In this document: in pieces, positions 33,808-44,422 of the stretch
Layout: each line of letters opens with the position of its first letter
How positions within the stretch are numbered: position 1 is the first letter of the stretch
Source of the DNA: Notospermus geniculatus
Lineage: Eukaryota; Nemertea; Pilidiophora; Heteronemertea; Lineidae
Assembly: GCA_002633025.1 (NCBI GenBank)
Contig: NMRB01001898.1
Location: 38,487-102,486, forward strand
DNA: 64,000 nt
Direction of reading: 5' to 3'
Program-made: the position numbers and the translations under genes
Notes under the pieces: generated by a model
What the model was told of the DNA's origin: nothing
The model's database searches: none
The model's input: the letters and a program-made list of their open reading frames with translations, nothing else

Positions 33808-34668
33808 TTCAAATAGGCTACTACGGAGCCAATTTTAACACGGTTTGTTTCACACGAAAGTATATCTTGTTGGTCATACTTCTGCATCATAATTTTGATA
33901 TTTGGAAATATCATAATTATGTAATAGCTCATCAGAGAAAACCCTAAAAATCAACACTTTCATGATGTAATTTTTTTGTGACTTTTGTTGCAGCTTCGGT
34001 AGAGTGGAACCTTCTAAACACGTTGCGATTTGTTTCATCGAATTCTGTTGAGTGGTTGTTGCTGAGATATTTGAGAGTATCAAAATTTCGATAATTTGAA
34101 AATTTCCACAAAATTTCCACAAATTTTTCACAAAATTTTGATATCAGTTGACAGAGTTCACCTAAAAACGCAGAAGTATAGTTTTAGAACTTTTAGCGTA
34201 AACTGGTTAGCAGTTACATGTAAGCATGTTTTTCAAAATATCAACATTTTGATACTTTGAAAAATAGGCAATATTTCTGCCCAAACAACGCAAGAAGTCC
34301 CAAAATTTTGTAGATTATATTCAGAGGTTAGCTTTATGTAATTGCATCAAAATTTCCTGAAAACCAAGAAAATCTCAAATTATCAAAATTCTGATAATCT
34401 CAAATATCTCAGGTACCACTCAACATATTTTGATGAAACAAAGCCCCAAATCCTTAGAAAGTTCCAAAAGTCACAAAAGAATTACATGATAAAAACTTTG
34501 ATTTTGTTTTTTTTCTGATGAGCATAATTATGATACATGCTGTATTTCCAAATATCCGAAATTTTGATTCAGAGATATGACCAACAAGATACCAGTATAC
34601 TTTCATGTGGAACAAACCGTGTTAAAGTTGACCCAGTAGTATTTGAAATATTCAAGGTATCAGGTTGA
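33808..34668. mobile_element. Foldback element, about 860 bp
   Basis: Ends TTAACACGGTTTGTT...CAC and the inverse GTGGAACAAACCGTGTTAA (34607-34625), extending to TTTCAAATA / TATTTGAAA. Interior arms are A/T-rich and partially inverted. A fragment is at 22075-22150 and a second, interrupted copy at 52727-54815. Confidence 0.7.
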
Positions 34669-34784
34669 GATAACCTTTTGTCAAAGACTGTGTATGTATA
34701 CAGGTCCTGAAAAGTTGGATAATTGTGAACCGGCGTTATCAAACGAAGGAAAATGTATGTCTCAATTTTTATTAGCATTATTAC

Positions 34785-37608
34785 CTGTTGAAGATTGTAT
34801 TTGGCAGGAACATGTTTCCAGCACATCACCATACTGCGACTCAGCCTGGCAAACATTCTTGGGAGCACCTGCATCCTCTATGAGTATTTCCGGCAACAAC
34901 GCGCTTATCCGTCTCCTTTCCCTTCTCAACAGATCCATTATTTCTTGTTGTTTGGATTGTGCTGCGTACTGCTCAACACTTTCTCCTTTTTTATCCCTGG
35001 CATTGAAATCTCCGCCAGCCTTTATCAAAAGATCTAGTGTGCTGGGACCCCATTTGCTGTTTTGTGCGGCATAGTGCATAACACTCGCTCCCTGGTCATC
35101 TTTGGCATTGACCTCTCCACCCGCCTTTATCAACAGATCAAGTATTTCAAAATGCCAGTAGCTGCTTTGTGCGACATAATGCATAACACTCGCTCCTTTA
35201 TCATCCTTGGCATTGACATCTCCACCAGCCTTTATCAACAAATCCACTATTTCGGGAAGCAAGCAGCTGTTTTGTGCGGCAGAGTGCATAACACTGGCTC
35301 CTTTACCATCTTTGTCATTGACATCTCCACCAGCCTTTATCAACAGATCCAGTATTTTGAGACGACAATAACTGTTTTGCACGGCGTAGTGCATAACACT
35401 GGCTCCTTCCTCATCCTTGGCATAGACATCTCCACCGACTTTTATCAATAGATCCAGTATTTCGGGACGACAGTTGCTGTTTTTTATGGCATAGTGCATA
35501 ACACTCCCTCCTTTATCATCCTTGGCATTGACATCTCCACCAGCCTTTATCAACAGATCCAGTATTTTGTAACCCCAGTTGCTGTTTTGTGCGGCATAGT
35601 GCATAACACTGGCTCCTTTACAATTTTTGTCATTGACATCACCACCAGCCTTTATCAACAGATCCAGTATTTTGGGCCCCCAGTTCCTGCTTTGTGCGGC
35701 ATAATGCATAACACTGGATCCGTTATCATCTTTGTCATTGACATCTCCACCAGCCTTTATCAACAGTTCCAGTATTTCGGGACCCCAGTCGCTGGTTTGT
35801 GCGGCATAGTGCATAACACTGGCTCCTTTATCATCCTTGGCATTGACATCACCACCAGCCTTTATCAACAGAGCCAGTATTTTGGGACCCCAGTGTTGTG
35901 CGGCATAATGCATAACACTGGCTCCTTTACCATCTTTGTCATTAACATCTCCACCGGCCTTTATGAATAGAGCCAGTAATTTGGGAATAAACCAGTAGCT
36001 CCTTTGTACAGCATAGTGCATAGCACTCGCTCCTTTGCCGTCCTTGGCATTGACATCTCCACCAGCCTTTATCAATAGAGCCAGTATATCACTATCGCAC
36101 GTGTTTCGTGCTGCATAGTGTATAACACTTGCTCCTTTATCATCCTTGGCATTGACATCTCCACCGGCCTTTATCAACAGATCCACTTTATCATGACCAC
36201 TGTGGGCTCTTGCTGCAGAGTGCATAACACTGGCTCCTTCATCATCCTTGGCATTGACATCTCCACCGGCCTTTATCAACAGATTCATTATATCGCTATC
36301 CCCATGGGTTTGTGCGGCATAGTGCATAACACTGACTCCTTCATCATCCTTGGCATTGACATCTCCACCCGCCTTTATCAACCTATTCACTTTATCGTGA
36401 CCTATCTCATTTCCTGCTGCATAGTGCATAACACTGGCTCCTTTATCATCCTTGGCATTGACATCGCCACCAGCCTTTATCAACAGAGCTAGTATATCGC
36501 TTTTCCTGTGTTCTCGTGCTGCATAGTGCATAACACTGGCTCCTTTATCATCCTTGGCATTGGCATCTCCACCGGCCCTTATCAACTGATCCACTGTATC
36601 GCGACCTCCCCAGTTTTCTGCTGCATAGTGCATAACACTGGCTCCTTCATCATCCTTGGCACTGACATCTGCACCGGCCTTTATCAACCTATCCACTATA
36701 TCTTTACCTCTCTCATTTCCTGCTGCATAGTGCATAACACTGGCTCCTTTATCATCCTTGGCATTAACATCTCCACCGGCCTTTATCAACTGATCCAGTG
36801 TATCGCTATCCCACTTGCTTCCTGCTGCATAGTGCATAACACTGGCTCCTTCATCATCCTTGGCATTGATATTGCCACCGGCCTCTATCAACCTATCCAC
36901 TAAAATTCTATCCCCCTCTTTTCTTGCTGCATAGTGCATAACACTGACTCCTTCGTCATCCTTGGCATTGACGTCTCCACCGGCTTTTATCAACAGCTCC
37001 ACCACATCCAGACAGCAGGATTGTGCTGCGTAATGCATAACACTCCTCCCTCTCTCGTCCTTGACATTGACATTTACTGAATTTATCAAATATTTCACTC
37101 TGGACCATTTTCGTTTTTTTGCTGCTGCAAGTATCGGGTACGTATACGTAACATTACTATCATCATCTAGACAGCTGTCAACCAGTCTCATTCTCAATCT
37201 TTCATTGAGCCGAGTATGTTGTCTGTATAGGCCTATAATTTCACGCTTTGGTGAACATGTCGAGTAGTCCATGGCTATTGAGAATGCCCTAGGTTTCAAG
37301 ATGTCAGTTTTGGAAACAGATCCAACCTGTTCGTTGGGCAATTTCTTTCTTATCCTTGGCGAAAGTTTCGAGTAGCCGAAGGTGAAATCCGAATGCAAAG
37401 GTTCCAAGATGTCAGTTTTGGTGATAGATCCAAGCTTTTCTTTGGGCAGTTTCTTATCCATGACTAAGTTTCGTTCCATATCTCCGTACGAGTGTTTAAA
37501 ACCTTGCGAATGCATCGAGAAGCCGAAGGTGAAACTCGATGGCGAAGCCTCCAAGACGTCAGTTTTTGTTACAGATTCAACCTGTTCTTTGGGCAGTTTC
37601 TCATCCAT
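34785..37608 (-). CDS. Locus B ankyrin-repeat protein, giant exon
   Basis: 941 codons from an ATG in good context (TAGCCATGG) to a phase-1 donor (CAACAG|GTAATA). Residues 1-105 hold three copies of a DEKLPKE..SVT.TDIL element, about 105-150 a basic/Arg-rich linker with LNERLRMRL, and about 155-895 some 21-22 ankyrin repeats with SVMH in place of TPLH (GASVMHYAAQNSNWG..ILDLLIKAGGDVNAKD). The C-terminus (KNVCQAESQYGDVLETCSCQIQSST, split here as KNVCQAESQY / GDVLETCSCQ / IQSST) is conserved with locus A. No signal peptide or membrane segment. Without splicing it would stop seven codons after the donor. Phase and spacing favour joining to the FN3 exon at 32258. Probably an intracellular interaction scaffold; partner unknown. 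Confidence 0.94.
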
Positions 37609-37720
37609 GGCTAAGGCTGGTTCCAGATCTTCCCCTCACTCTACCCAAAGCCCTGGTATCGAGGTGACACGCATAATCCCTTGTTACAGTCGCCGCCAGT
37701 GTCTTCATTTATCCTCTAAC
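37609..37720 (-). other. 5' UTR part of the locus B ankyrin exon
   Basis: Acceptor CTTCTTTCAG at 37721 matches the locus A acceptor at 9842, implying an upstream non-coding exon that I cannot place. A short upstream frame (MKTLAATVTRDYAC...) overlaps the start but is absent from locus A. Confidence 0.5.
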
Positions 37721-37867
37721 CTGAAAGAAGACAGTCTGAAATATTTGACTCACTCTATCTGTTATTTGAGACCCGTCACATTAAGTGGCGCAAGATATGT
37801 ACCAGATGAACCGAAATAACTCCAGAAGATTTGTACTTGTATTTATTTTCGTAAAAATTATATACCA

Positions 37868-37980
37868 GGGGGGCCTGTTTCATAAAGCGACTTTAAGCTA
37901 ATGGTACCTTTAACCAAATGGAAAATGCATTGAGTTAATGATACCATTAGCTTAAAGTCACTTAATGAAACAGGCTCCTG
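37868..37980. mobile_element. Foldback MITE
   Basis: Ends GGGGGCCTGTTTCATAAAG and TGAAACAGGCTCC, arms AGCTAATGGTACC / GATACCATTAGCT. The GGCCTGTTTCATAAAA end recurs at 39875 and 42494. Confidence 0.8.
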
Positions 37981-38183
37981 TACAATAAAAGTAGAAAAGG
38001 GCAGAGGCCGAAGCATTAGTGGCCCTTATTAACGAAATTAGGAGATAAAGGGAGAAATGTAATCACTCAGATTTAAAAATAACAGACAACAGGCCTAGGT
38101 CTACTGAAATCGACAGAACGTTGGGTTCAATCTGCCCTGCCAACATCAGAGCGACTTAGTACTCGTTTTTTGGTAATGATAAA

Positions 38184-38280
38184 CAGGAAGTCAATTTCCA
38201 GAATCTTAGCAAATTTTCGACCCCAACCGCACCGGGGTCTTCTTCAGGCTGACACTTTCAAGTTGAGCTACCAGAAGTGT
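38184..38280 (-). repeat. Hammerhead-like dispersed repeat (copy 5)
   Basis: Minus strand: GTGTCAGC, CTGAAGA, stem GACCCC...GGGGTC (loop GGTGCGGTT), GAAA, hairpin AATTT/AGATT, C, TGGAAATTGACTTCCTG. The conserved core CUGANGA...GAAA is intact. It lies downstream of the GIY-YIG remnant in the same orientation. Confidence 0.65.
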
Positions 38281-39009
38281 AATGAGCTGGATAGCAACAT
38301 TACAAGTAAATCTGAAATAAAGAAACCCTGTGCAAACAGGAGGTGTGGAAAGTAATAGTTGAATAGAAACAAAGCCTCATTGTTGAGTGCTGGAGCTAAT
38401 TGAAGACCTGTAAAACAGAAACAGGGCATGATTAGTACACGTGTGGTTTTAGAAAAGAGTCATATAAATATGGCTTGTGTAATTAGTGAGTAAACGTATG
38501 GAAAAAAGAGGCAATAGAGCTGCAAACTGCACACTCCAAAAACCAAAAGAAGGGAATCAGTAGAAGATAAATAGAAGGAAGCGTGATTAAGCTGAAAGAA
38601 AAAGTTTTATAAATTATGGCATGTTTAATATATGATGCGCAGAAGTATGACATGAAGATATCATATGACAAGTAAAAAATGAAACGCAGAGCGAGTAAAC
38701 ATATGCAACACAGATAATAAGAGGCAACGAGACTGCCACCTACATAATAACCAGAGTATGGCGTCAGAAAAAGATGGATATATAGAATGAAAGGCTAGTG
38801 AACGGCCAATGCAACTCACTGGCACACGAAACGAACATGACGAATAGGGAAAGGGCAATGGAAGAAAAGGCCTAAACCAGAAAGGGAGCAAACATGCCCT
38901 CCATAACTGGAAAAAATAAAATAAAATAAAATAAGGGGTGACTAAGGGGAGAAAAGGGAAAGGAACCAGATGCCAAACTTTTTGGCGCTGACACTTAAGC
39001 TGGTAAAGG
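38281..39009. other. Penelope-like element debris
   Basis: A/G-rich sequence between the GIY-YIG remnant and the hammerhead-like repeat, with a short AAAATA microsatellite near 38914-38933. No domain recognised. Confidence 0.4.
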
Positions 39010-39299
39010 GGAGCTATGGCGTTATCTGATATGCTATGGCGTTGTATATCTGACGGGGTGATGGTTTTAAGGGTCCACATCCACCGTAACTCTGTTTTGA
39101 GGAGGGTCGTCTCATCCGGACATGTCTCCAGTATGGTGAACATCAGGCCCTTGACAGAATGCCCTGGCAGTTTGAAGTGGGCATAGAGTAACGAGCAGTC
39201 GCGATCATCCTCTTTCCCTAGCCTGATGTTGGACTTGTGGTTGTTCATCCTTTTACGGAAGCATGTGGTCTGTCCGACGTACTGATTGATTGTGGGACA
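39010..39299 (-). pseudogene. GIY-YIG endonuclease domain remnant, Penelope-like element
   Basis: The frame from 39299 reads CPTINQYVGQTTCFRKRMNN, then KEDDRDCSLLYAHFKLPGHS and LLKTELRWMWTLKTITPSDI. QYVGQTT followed by R-K-R-M-N-x-H, AxHF..PGH and E..W(M)..L.T..P is the GIY-YIG-type domain at the C-terminus of Penelope-like (and related) retroelement proteins. The RT part is missing, replaced by an oppositely oriented LINE piece. Confidence 0.65.
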
Positions 39300-39344
39300 T
39301 AAGCAGAAGAAGAAATAAAAATATTAAAGGTGTTACCCTACCAA

Positions 39345-39778
39345 AACTGAGTGCAACAATACCACAAATAGCAGTAAATAACAGTGTCTTTGCTGATGGT
39401 ATGCAGTTGTTCATTTCAACAGCAGCATCAGTGTTGGAAATATTTAAAAAAAACAGGACTTGTATGAAAAGGCCTTCGGAGCTAGGGCTAACTATGAAAA
39501 AACAATGGGACTCCTCCTTGGAACATGGAGAACAAAACCCTCTCCTACTAACCAAATAAAATGGGTTAATAATGTGAAGGTCCTTGGTGTGCTGCATGGG
39601 TATAAAATAGATGAAAATAAAATATGAAATGAAAATTTGGGCAAAATAAAGGGAAACCTAAAGATGTGGGGAAAACGACATGTATCTTACAAAGGAAAAG
39701 TCCTACTTATAGAAGCTCTTGGGATATCAGAAGCAGGATACGAAATACAAATGAAAGGTATAGAGGATATAATGAAAG
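39345..39778 (+). pseudogene. LINE reverse-transcriptase fragment (piece 1)
   Basis: Frames give VNNSVFADGMQLFISTAASV (the YADD box, with the second Asp replaced by Gly), then NYEKTMGLLLGTWRTKPSP, NQIKWVNNVKVLGVL and LKMWGKRHVSYKGKVLLIEA. This order is that of L1/Tx1-type LINE polymerases. Several frameshifts; inactive. It stops abruptly at the foldback element beginning at 39780. Confidence 0.75.
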
Positions 39779-39779
39779 A

Positions 39780-39870
39780 AGTCGTCGTCCAGAAATTTCG
39801 CAAATTTTCGACCCCAATCGGGGTCTTCCTCAGGTTGGCACTTTCAAGTCGACCTACCAGAAGTGTAACA
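39780..39870 (-). repeat. Hammerhead-like dispersed repeat (copy 6)
   Basis: Minus strand: CTGAGGA, GACCCC-GATT-GGGGTC, GAAA, AATTT-GCG-AAATT, TCTGGACGACGACTTC. It forms the left tip of the 2.8-kb inverted element. Confidence 0.65.
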
Positions 39871-40170
39871 CCTGTGGCCTGTTTCATAAAACTTTTTAAA
39901 GTGACCTTAGCGCTCATGGCAGGCTAATGGAAGCTCCTAATGATACTGGCTGTTTCAGGAAGGTTGTTTTATTTACTAGTATGTTAAATTAATGCTGCAT
40001 TTAAGGAGCGTTTCAGGAAGTGCCATTGCCAAGTACTGGCATCAAAATTGAAGGAAGGTGGGGGTTCCTTTTAGGCCCTAATAGCGCTCTTTTTAGCGTT
40101 GGACTTCGTCGATGACTGACGCTTGGCGATGTTGCGGCCCTATTTTCAACGCCGTGAAGGCCCGTTTCCA

Positions 40171-42005
40171 CTGAAGCCTTGTTCACACTGGCGGCGCGGT
40201 GCGATGAGAACTTTTTCTGTTAAGCCTATAAAGCCTTGTGCACACTGCAGGCGCGGTGCGATGAGAAATTTTTCGCGCCTGATTGTTTCCACTGTTAAAC
40301 CTGTAGCTGTTCACACTTGCGGTGCGACGCGAGGCGGTGAGAAGGCTTTAAACCTTTGTTCAGATCGCACCGCGTCACACAGCGCCTGCAGTGTGAACAA
40401 GGCTTAAATTTGCGCGTGGCCATCATGTTCAAGGACATTTCTGGCACAATTTGTATGACCACCGCATGCAACCGCGTCGCGCCGTGCCGCGCTATATGAA
40501 AACTGACACCGGTTGCCGATCTTTTCAATGCATCGCCCTGCGCGACGCGGTTGCGTCCGGTGGTTATTCAAATTGTGCCAGAAATATCCTTGAACTTGGT
40601 GGCCGCGGTGAAACTCGCGCAGCAGGCGATTCGACTGGAAAAAATACTGCAGGAGCGTTCGGGGCGGTTGAAATCGCTCGTCGCGTCCTATGACCCGGTC
40701 CCACAGCAAGTGTGTGCACAGCTATAGGCTTAACAGAAAAAACTTCGCATCGCACCGCTCCGCCCTGCACCGCCAGTGTGAAGGCTAAGAATCCATTCAG
40801 GCGATTTTCGTGCCGCGCGATGTCGCATCCTTTGTCCAGGACCAACGCGGCGGAAACAAACAATGCTTTCGAGCGTCTGCGGCAAGAAAATCGCGTGAAT
40901 GGATTCTTAGCCTTAGCCTTAGGGCCGTACTCATAAAGGGTGATCATCGCGCGATTAGCCTAGACGCGGATAACTTTTGTACGCTGGTTAAAACAGGTTT
41001 GTACGCGTGTGGATAAACACCCTTGATGATCGCAATTCACAACAAGAAGAGATGATCGGCCGTTTATCTGTCCGCGTCTAACTTCCCGCTTAATCACCGA
41101 TTTTCTTGCTTCGGGCATTCCCCAGTCACTGAAAGATCATGTAACGAAGTACGTAACATGTCAGAACAAAGGTCCCGGTCATGCATGGCACCGTAGATTT
41201 TGATTGCGCGCCGGACGCCGATGGTTTTGCGTCGAAGTATGAACTAGGCTTAACAGCCCAACATGTCGAAAAAACGAGCTGACAATTTTGCAGCCAATCA
41301 GCAGATGTGGCTAATTGAGGCTGAAACATTCGAAAAGATGTGATTGAAAACAAACGTTCAGATGCTACAGCCAATCAGAAGACGCAGTTGGCACGGGATG
41401 CTGTCGCACGTGATTCCCGGATTTGTATGATCTGTAAAAACACGCAAATCAACAGGCTGCCTTCGTTCTGCCTCTTCCCATGCTTCCTCTGCACCTAATT
41501 CGAGGATACGGAGTGGATTCATTGCGAAGCTTCAGCGCGCCTAAGGCGAAATGACAGTTTGTACGCGAGATAAACAAGCCCCTTGGGACGTTTAACATTT
41601 CTTTTGTTACTTGCACGCGGGTGTCTACTTTTGTACGTTGGTTAAACGTCTCTTGATCTAATCACTCTTTATGAAATGCTGTCTAACTTGAACGTGCGAT
41701 TATCCCCTGTTAGTCAGCGTTTTTGCTAGTTAGTCGCGTCTAAGAGAAAAACACCCTTTATGAATATGGCCCATAGCCTCAGGGTGGGTATACACTACAC
41801 GCGATTCGCCCAACGCATGCGACGGTTCTTTGTTATTTCATGCCGCAATGCCTCCCAAACAAAAGCAATTCGCGTGCGATGCCAAATCGCTTGGCGAATC
41901 GCTTCTAGTGTGCACCCACCCCTTCACAAGTCAAAACTGACGCCGCTTGGCAATTTTTTAAATACATCGCACCACATCGCACCGCGCGCCAGTGTGAACA
42001 AGGCT
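40171..42005. mobile_element. Nested foldback cluster with CATCGCACCGC arms
   Basis: AAGCCTTGTTCACACTGGCG at 40171 is mirrored by CGCCAGTGTGAACAAGGCT ending at 42005, and internal inverted copies occur around 40205-40407 and 40727-40790 (GCGGTGCGATG/CATCGCACCGC). No protein is encoded; overlapping open frames here are by-products of GC-rich palindromes. Confidence 0.55.
41782..41922. mobile_element. Foldback MITE
   Basis: GGGTGGGTATACACTACACG versus CTAGTGTGCACCCACCC, inner GCGATTCGCC/GGCGAATCGC arms. Confidence 0.75.
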
Positions 42006-42511
42006 AAACGGTTTGCTGAAAAAACGCCTCCGTTGTCTCCACGGAAAACTTCACTACTCTCCCCAGTAATCTTGTCAGATAATTCAAGCTTGTGCAGTGT
42101 TACATAACAGTGCAAACCGAATCTCCGTTATGGAGGAGAATGACGGAATAGAGAACAACGATGATGATGAAGATGTTGGAAACGATGAGTTTCCACCCCG
42201 CTAAGTGGCAGAGTATACACGCTGTCCACATTTTATGCAGTAGAATAGGACTGATGATCAATGCACATGTGTGAAAGAAACAACATTGAGTAAGAGGAAT
42301 CAAAACTACTGAGCGTTCGAATTTATTTCTACTGAATTCCATATGAGCCACCGTATTATGCAGGCATTAGCCCAACTAATTTAATGGTACGTTGAGGGCA
42401 CAATGATAACACTTCCAGAAACACCTTGGTCGCCTGCCATTAGCCTGACATTAAATCTTTGCATTATAGTGCCTTAAATGCAGGCTATTAGGAAAGTTTT
42501 ATGAAACAGGC

Positions 42512-42600
42512 CCCACACTTCTGGTAGCTCGACTTGAAAGTGCCAGCCTGAAGGAGACCCCGGTTGGGGTCGAAAATTTGTGAAACTTCTGGAGGACGAC
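42512..42600 (+). repeat. Hammerhead-like dispersed repeat (copy 7)
   Basis: GTGCCAGC, CTGAAGG (core A9 changed to G), GACCCC-GGTT-GGGGTC, GAAA, AATTTGTGAAACTT, CTGGAGGACGAC. It forms the right tip of the 2.8-kb inverted element. Confidence 0.6.
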
Positions 42601-42738
42601 TCCTTTTTTATATCATTTTGTGTGGCGCCTTTTGTGCTCTATTTTTTGGATAAAAGTATTGAGGAGAAATACATAAAACTACTAAAAGACATGCACTAGG
42701 AAGTTCTTTGGAATAAAAGGACGCCTCTTATAAACAAG

Positions 42739-43509
42739 GGCCCGTATTCTAGAACGTTCCTTTAGCGTTAAGGAAGCCTTAAGCCAACCTTAAGCTAAAT
42801 TTTATTTCAAGAACCAACCTTTATCTCGAGTTAAAGGACACCTTTATCTACCTTCCTTTAGCAAAGGTTGGGTCATTTCAATAACCTTCCTCTATTGCAG
42901 GAAATCCTTTATTTTGCCTTAAGGAGGCCTTTAAACGTAAGGTTGGTCTGGAGTATCCTTTAGTCTTCCTTTACAAGCCAAAGGGCCGTATTTTAGAACG
43001 TTCCTTATCATAGGTTCACCTTAAATCTATTGTTCTCGGTGGTTTTACAATAGACTTAAGGGCGACCTTAACGTTAAGGAACATTCTAAAATACGACCTA
43101 AAGTACAGTGATTTTTTCTGAGGATCTCGTCTACCTTAGCGATAAGTGATTACCTCAAACCGCTAGTGCGTTTCAAGAACCAACCTTTATCTTGGGACAA
43201 AGGAGGCCTTTGAGTTCCTTCCTTCAGCAAAGGTCGGGTTGTTTCAAGAAAATTGACACCCTCCTGTTACTACTGATAATTTGTTAGCATAAAGGGAGCC
43301 TTAAAGAAAGTGTCCCTTACTTAAAGGGTCCCTTTACCAACTTTGTGGTAGAGGACGACCTTAACATATTAAGGGAAGTTAAAGTGTGGTTCTTGAATAC
43401 CATTTGTTAAAGGAGCCTTTAGTAAAGGAACTCCTCAGTAAATGAAGCCTCCATAAATGTCTACTTTTGGCCTACAATGTATTTAAAGGAGGATTTAAGA
43501 ATACGGGCC
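42739..43509. mobile_element. TIR element with AAG target duplication
   Basis: Ends GGCCCGTATTCTAGAACG and TTAAGAATACGGGCC, flanked by AAG (42736-42738 and 43510-43512). Internal AACCAACCTTTATCT words repeat, and a nested smaller copy spans about 42967-43096. Related elements are at 22308-22440 and 59404-59763. Confidence 0.8.
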
Positions 43510-43591
43510 AAGGAGTCATCCTGTCTGAAAATATTTGATGGTATATATATGATTGATAGAGACCTGTATTAAAACTTTTCTGTAATCTCTT

Positions 43592-43662
43592 TCTAGAAAG
43601 TGCCCGAGGAAGACCCCGGTTCGGTTGGGGTCGAAAATTTGCGAAATTTGGAGACGACTTTT
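43592..43662 (+). repeat. Hammerhead-like dispersed repeat (copy 8)
   Basis: CCCGAGGA, GACCCC-GGTTCGGTT-GGGGTC, GAAA, AATTT-GCG-AAATT, T, GGAGACGACTT. U4 of the core is changed to C. Confidence 0.6.
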
Positions 43663-43944
43663 CCTATTATATCAAACCGCTAGAAATGTTAGAAATGTTT
43701 AATTCACTCATAGCAAATAAAATGAATACAAAGCATTATCAATAATAAGCCAGAATCATGGAATATACTACCTAAATATTGGCTAGAAATTGGAGATGAC
43801 CTCCAAGTAATAACTCCAACAGCAACATCTCTTGAACATATAAAAACAAGATACATGTACCAAAATTCTACCAAAATGCTGCCAAAACGTAGATAGATTT
43901 AAAGAAAACCCTGAATGAATTTATATTTTCAAATGATGTAACCG

Positions 43945-44422
43945 CAGTTACATTAGCTGTGGTTACACTACAATAACATAAATCCCCGTGCTTTCCCCGG
44001 GGATTTTGCGGTTACACCTATAAATCGCCGAGTCTAAATAGACCCGTGTCTGAAATCCCCGTGCTTATTAGCCCCAGCGAGCTCGAAGGGGCAACGCCGG
44101 GGCTATTTAGACACGGGGATTTTATGTAGTGTAACCGCGAAATCCCCGTGTTTATTTCTAGTTCTAAGCACCCGGCGACAGACGGCGATGCAAATCGATG
44201 AGTCATGCGCATGCGTACAGGATATTTCACGCCTCCAGTTGCCACTCGATGACGGAGAGTTGCCTATGCAGTGCCCCTATCGCCGGGATACGGAAATTAT
44301 TACCAATCGCACTTTTAGTAGTGTAACCGCTCGCCGTGTCAACGCCGTGTTTTTTCTGGTTCGGAAAAAAACCGTGTCTCAAAAAGCACGGGGATTTTGG
44401 ATAGGTGTAACCACGGCTATTG
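43945..44422. mobile_element. TIR element, GTGTAACCAC family
   Basis: Ends TAGCTGTGGTTACACTACA and GGTGTAACCACGGCTA. Internal CCCCGTG/CACGGGG hairpins, including a symmetrical block around GCTCGAAGGGG. Sister copies at 61606-62067 and 62313-62592 share the layout with CCCGGG instead of CCCCGTG. No protein. Confidence 0.75.

Larger units (their letters stand above)
39780..42612. mobile_element. 2.8-kb inverted-repeat element with hammerhead-like tips
   Basis: The ends are inverted copies of the same arrangement: hammerhead-like repeat, then CACTTCTGGTAG, then GGCCTGTTTCATAAAA and AGCCTGCCATTAG-type sequence. It interrupts a LINE whose sequence resumes at about 42655. The interior is GC-rich with further nested inverted repeats. 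Confidence 0.65.
42655..43894 (+). pseudogene. LINE continuation in pieces (42655-42738, 43511-43560, 43739-43894)
   Basis: 42655-42738 reads IEEKYIKLLKDM..EVLWNKRTPLIN, the segment expected right after the 39345-39778 piece. 43513-43560 reads ESSCLKIFDGIYMIDRDL. 43739-43894 reads PESWNILPKYWLEIGDD and ends in a stop. The pieces are separated by the MITE at 42739-43509 and the hammerhead-like repeat at 43592. Confidence 0.55.

Noticed and set aside
40123-41016. Several overlapping open frames on both strands
   Set aside because: GC-rich nested palindromes with CATCGCACCGC words; frames mirror each other across the arms.
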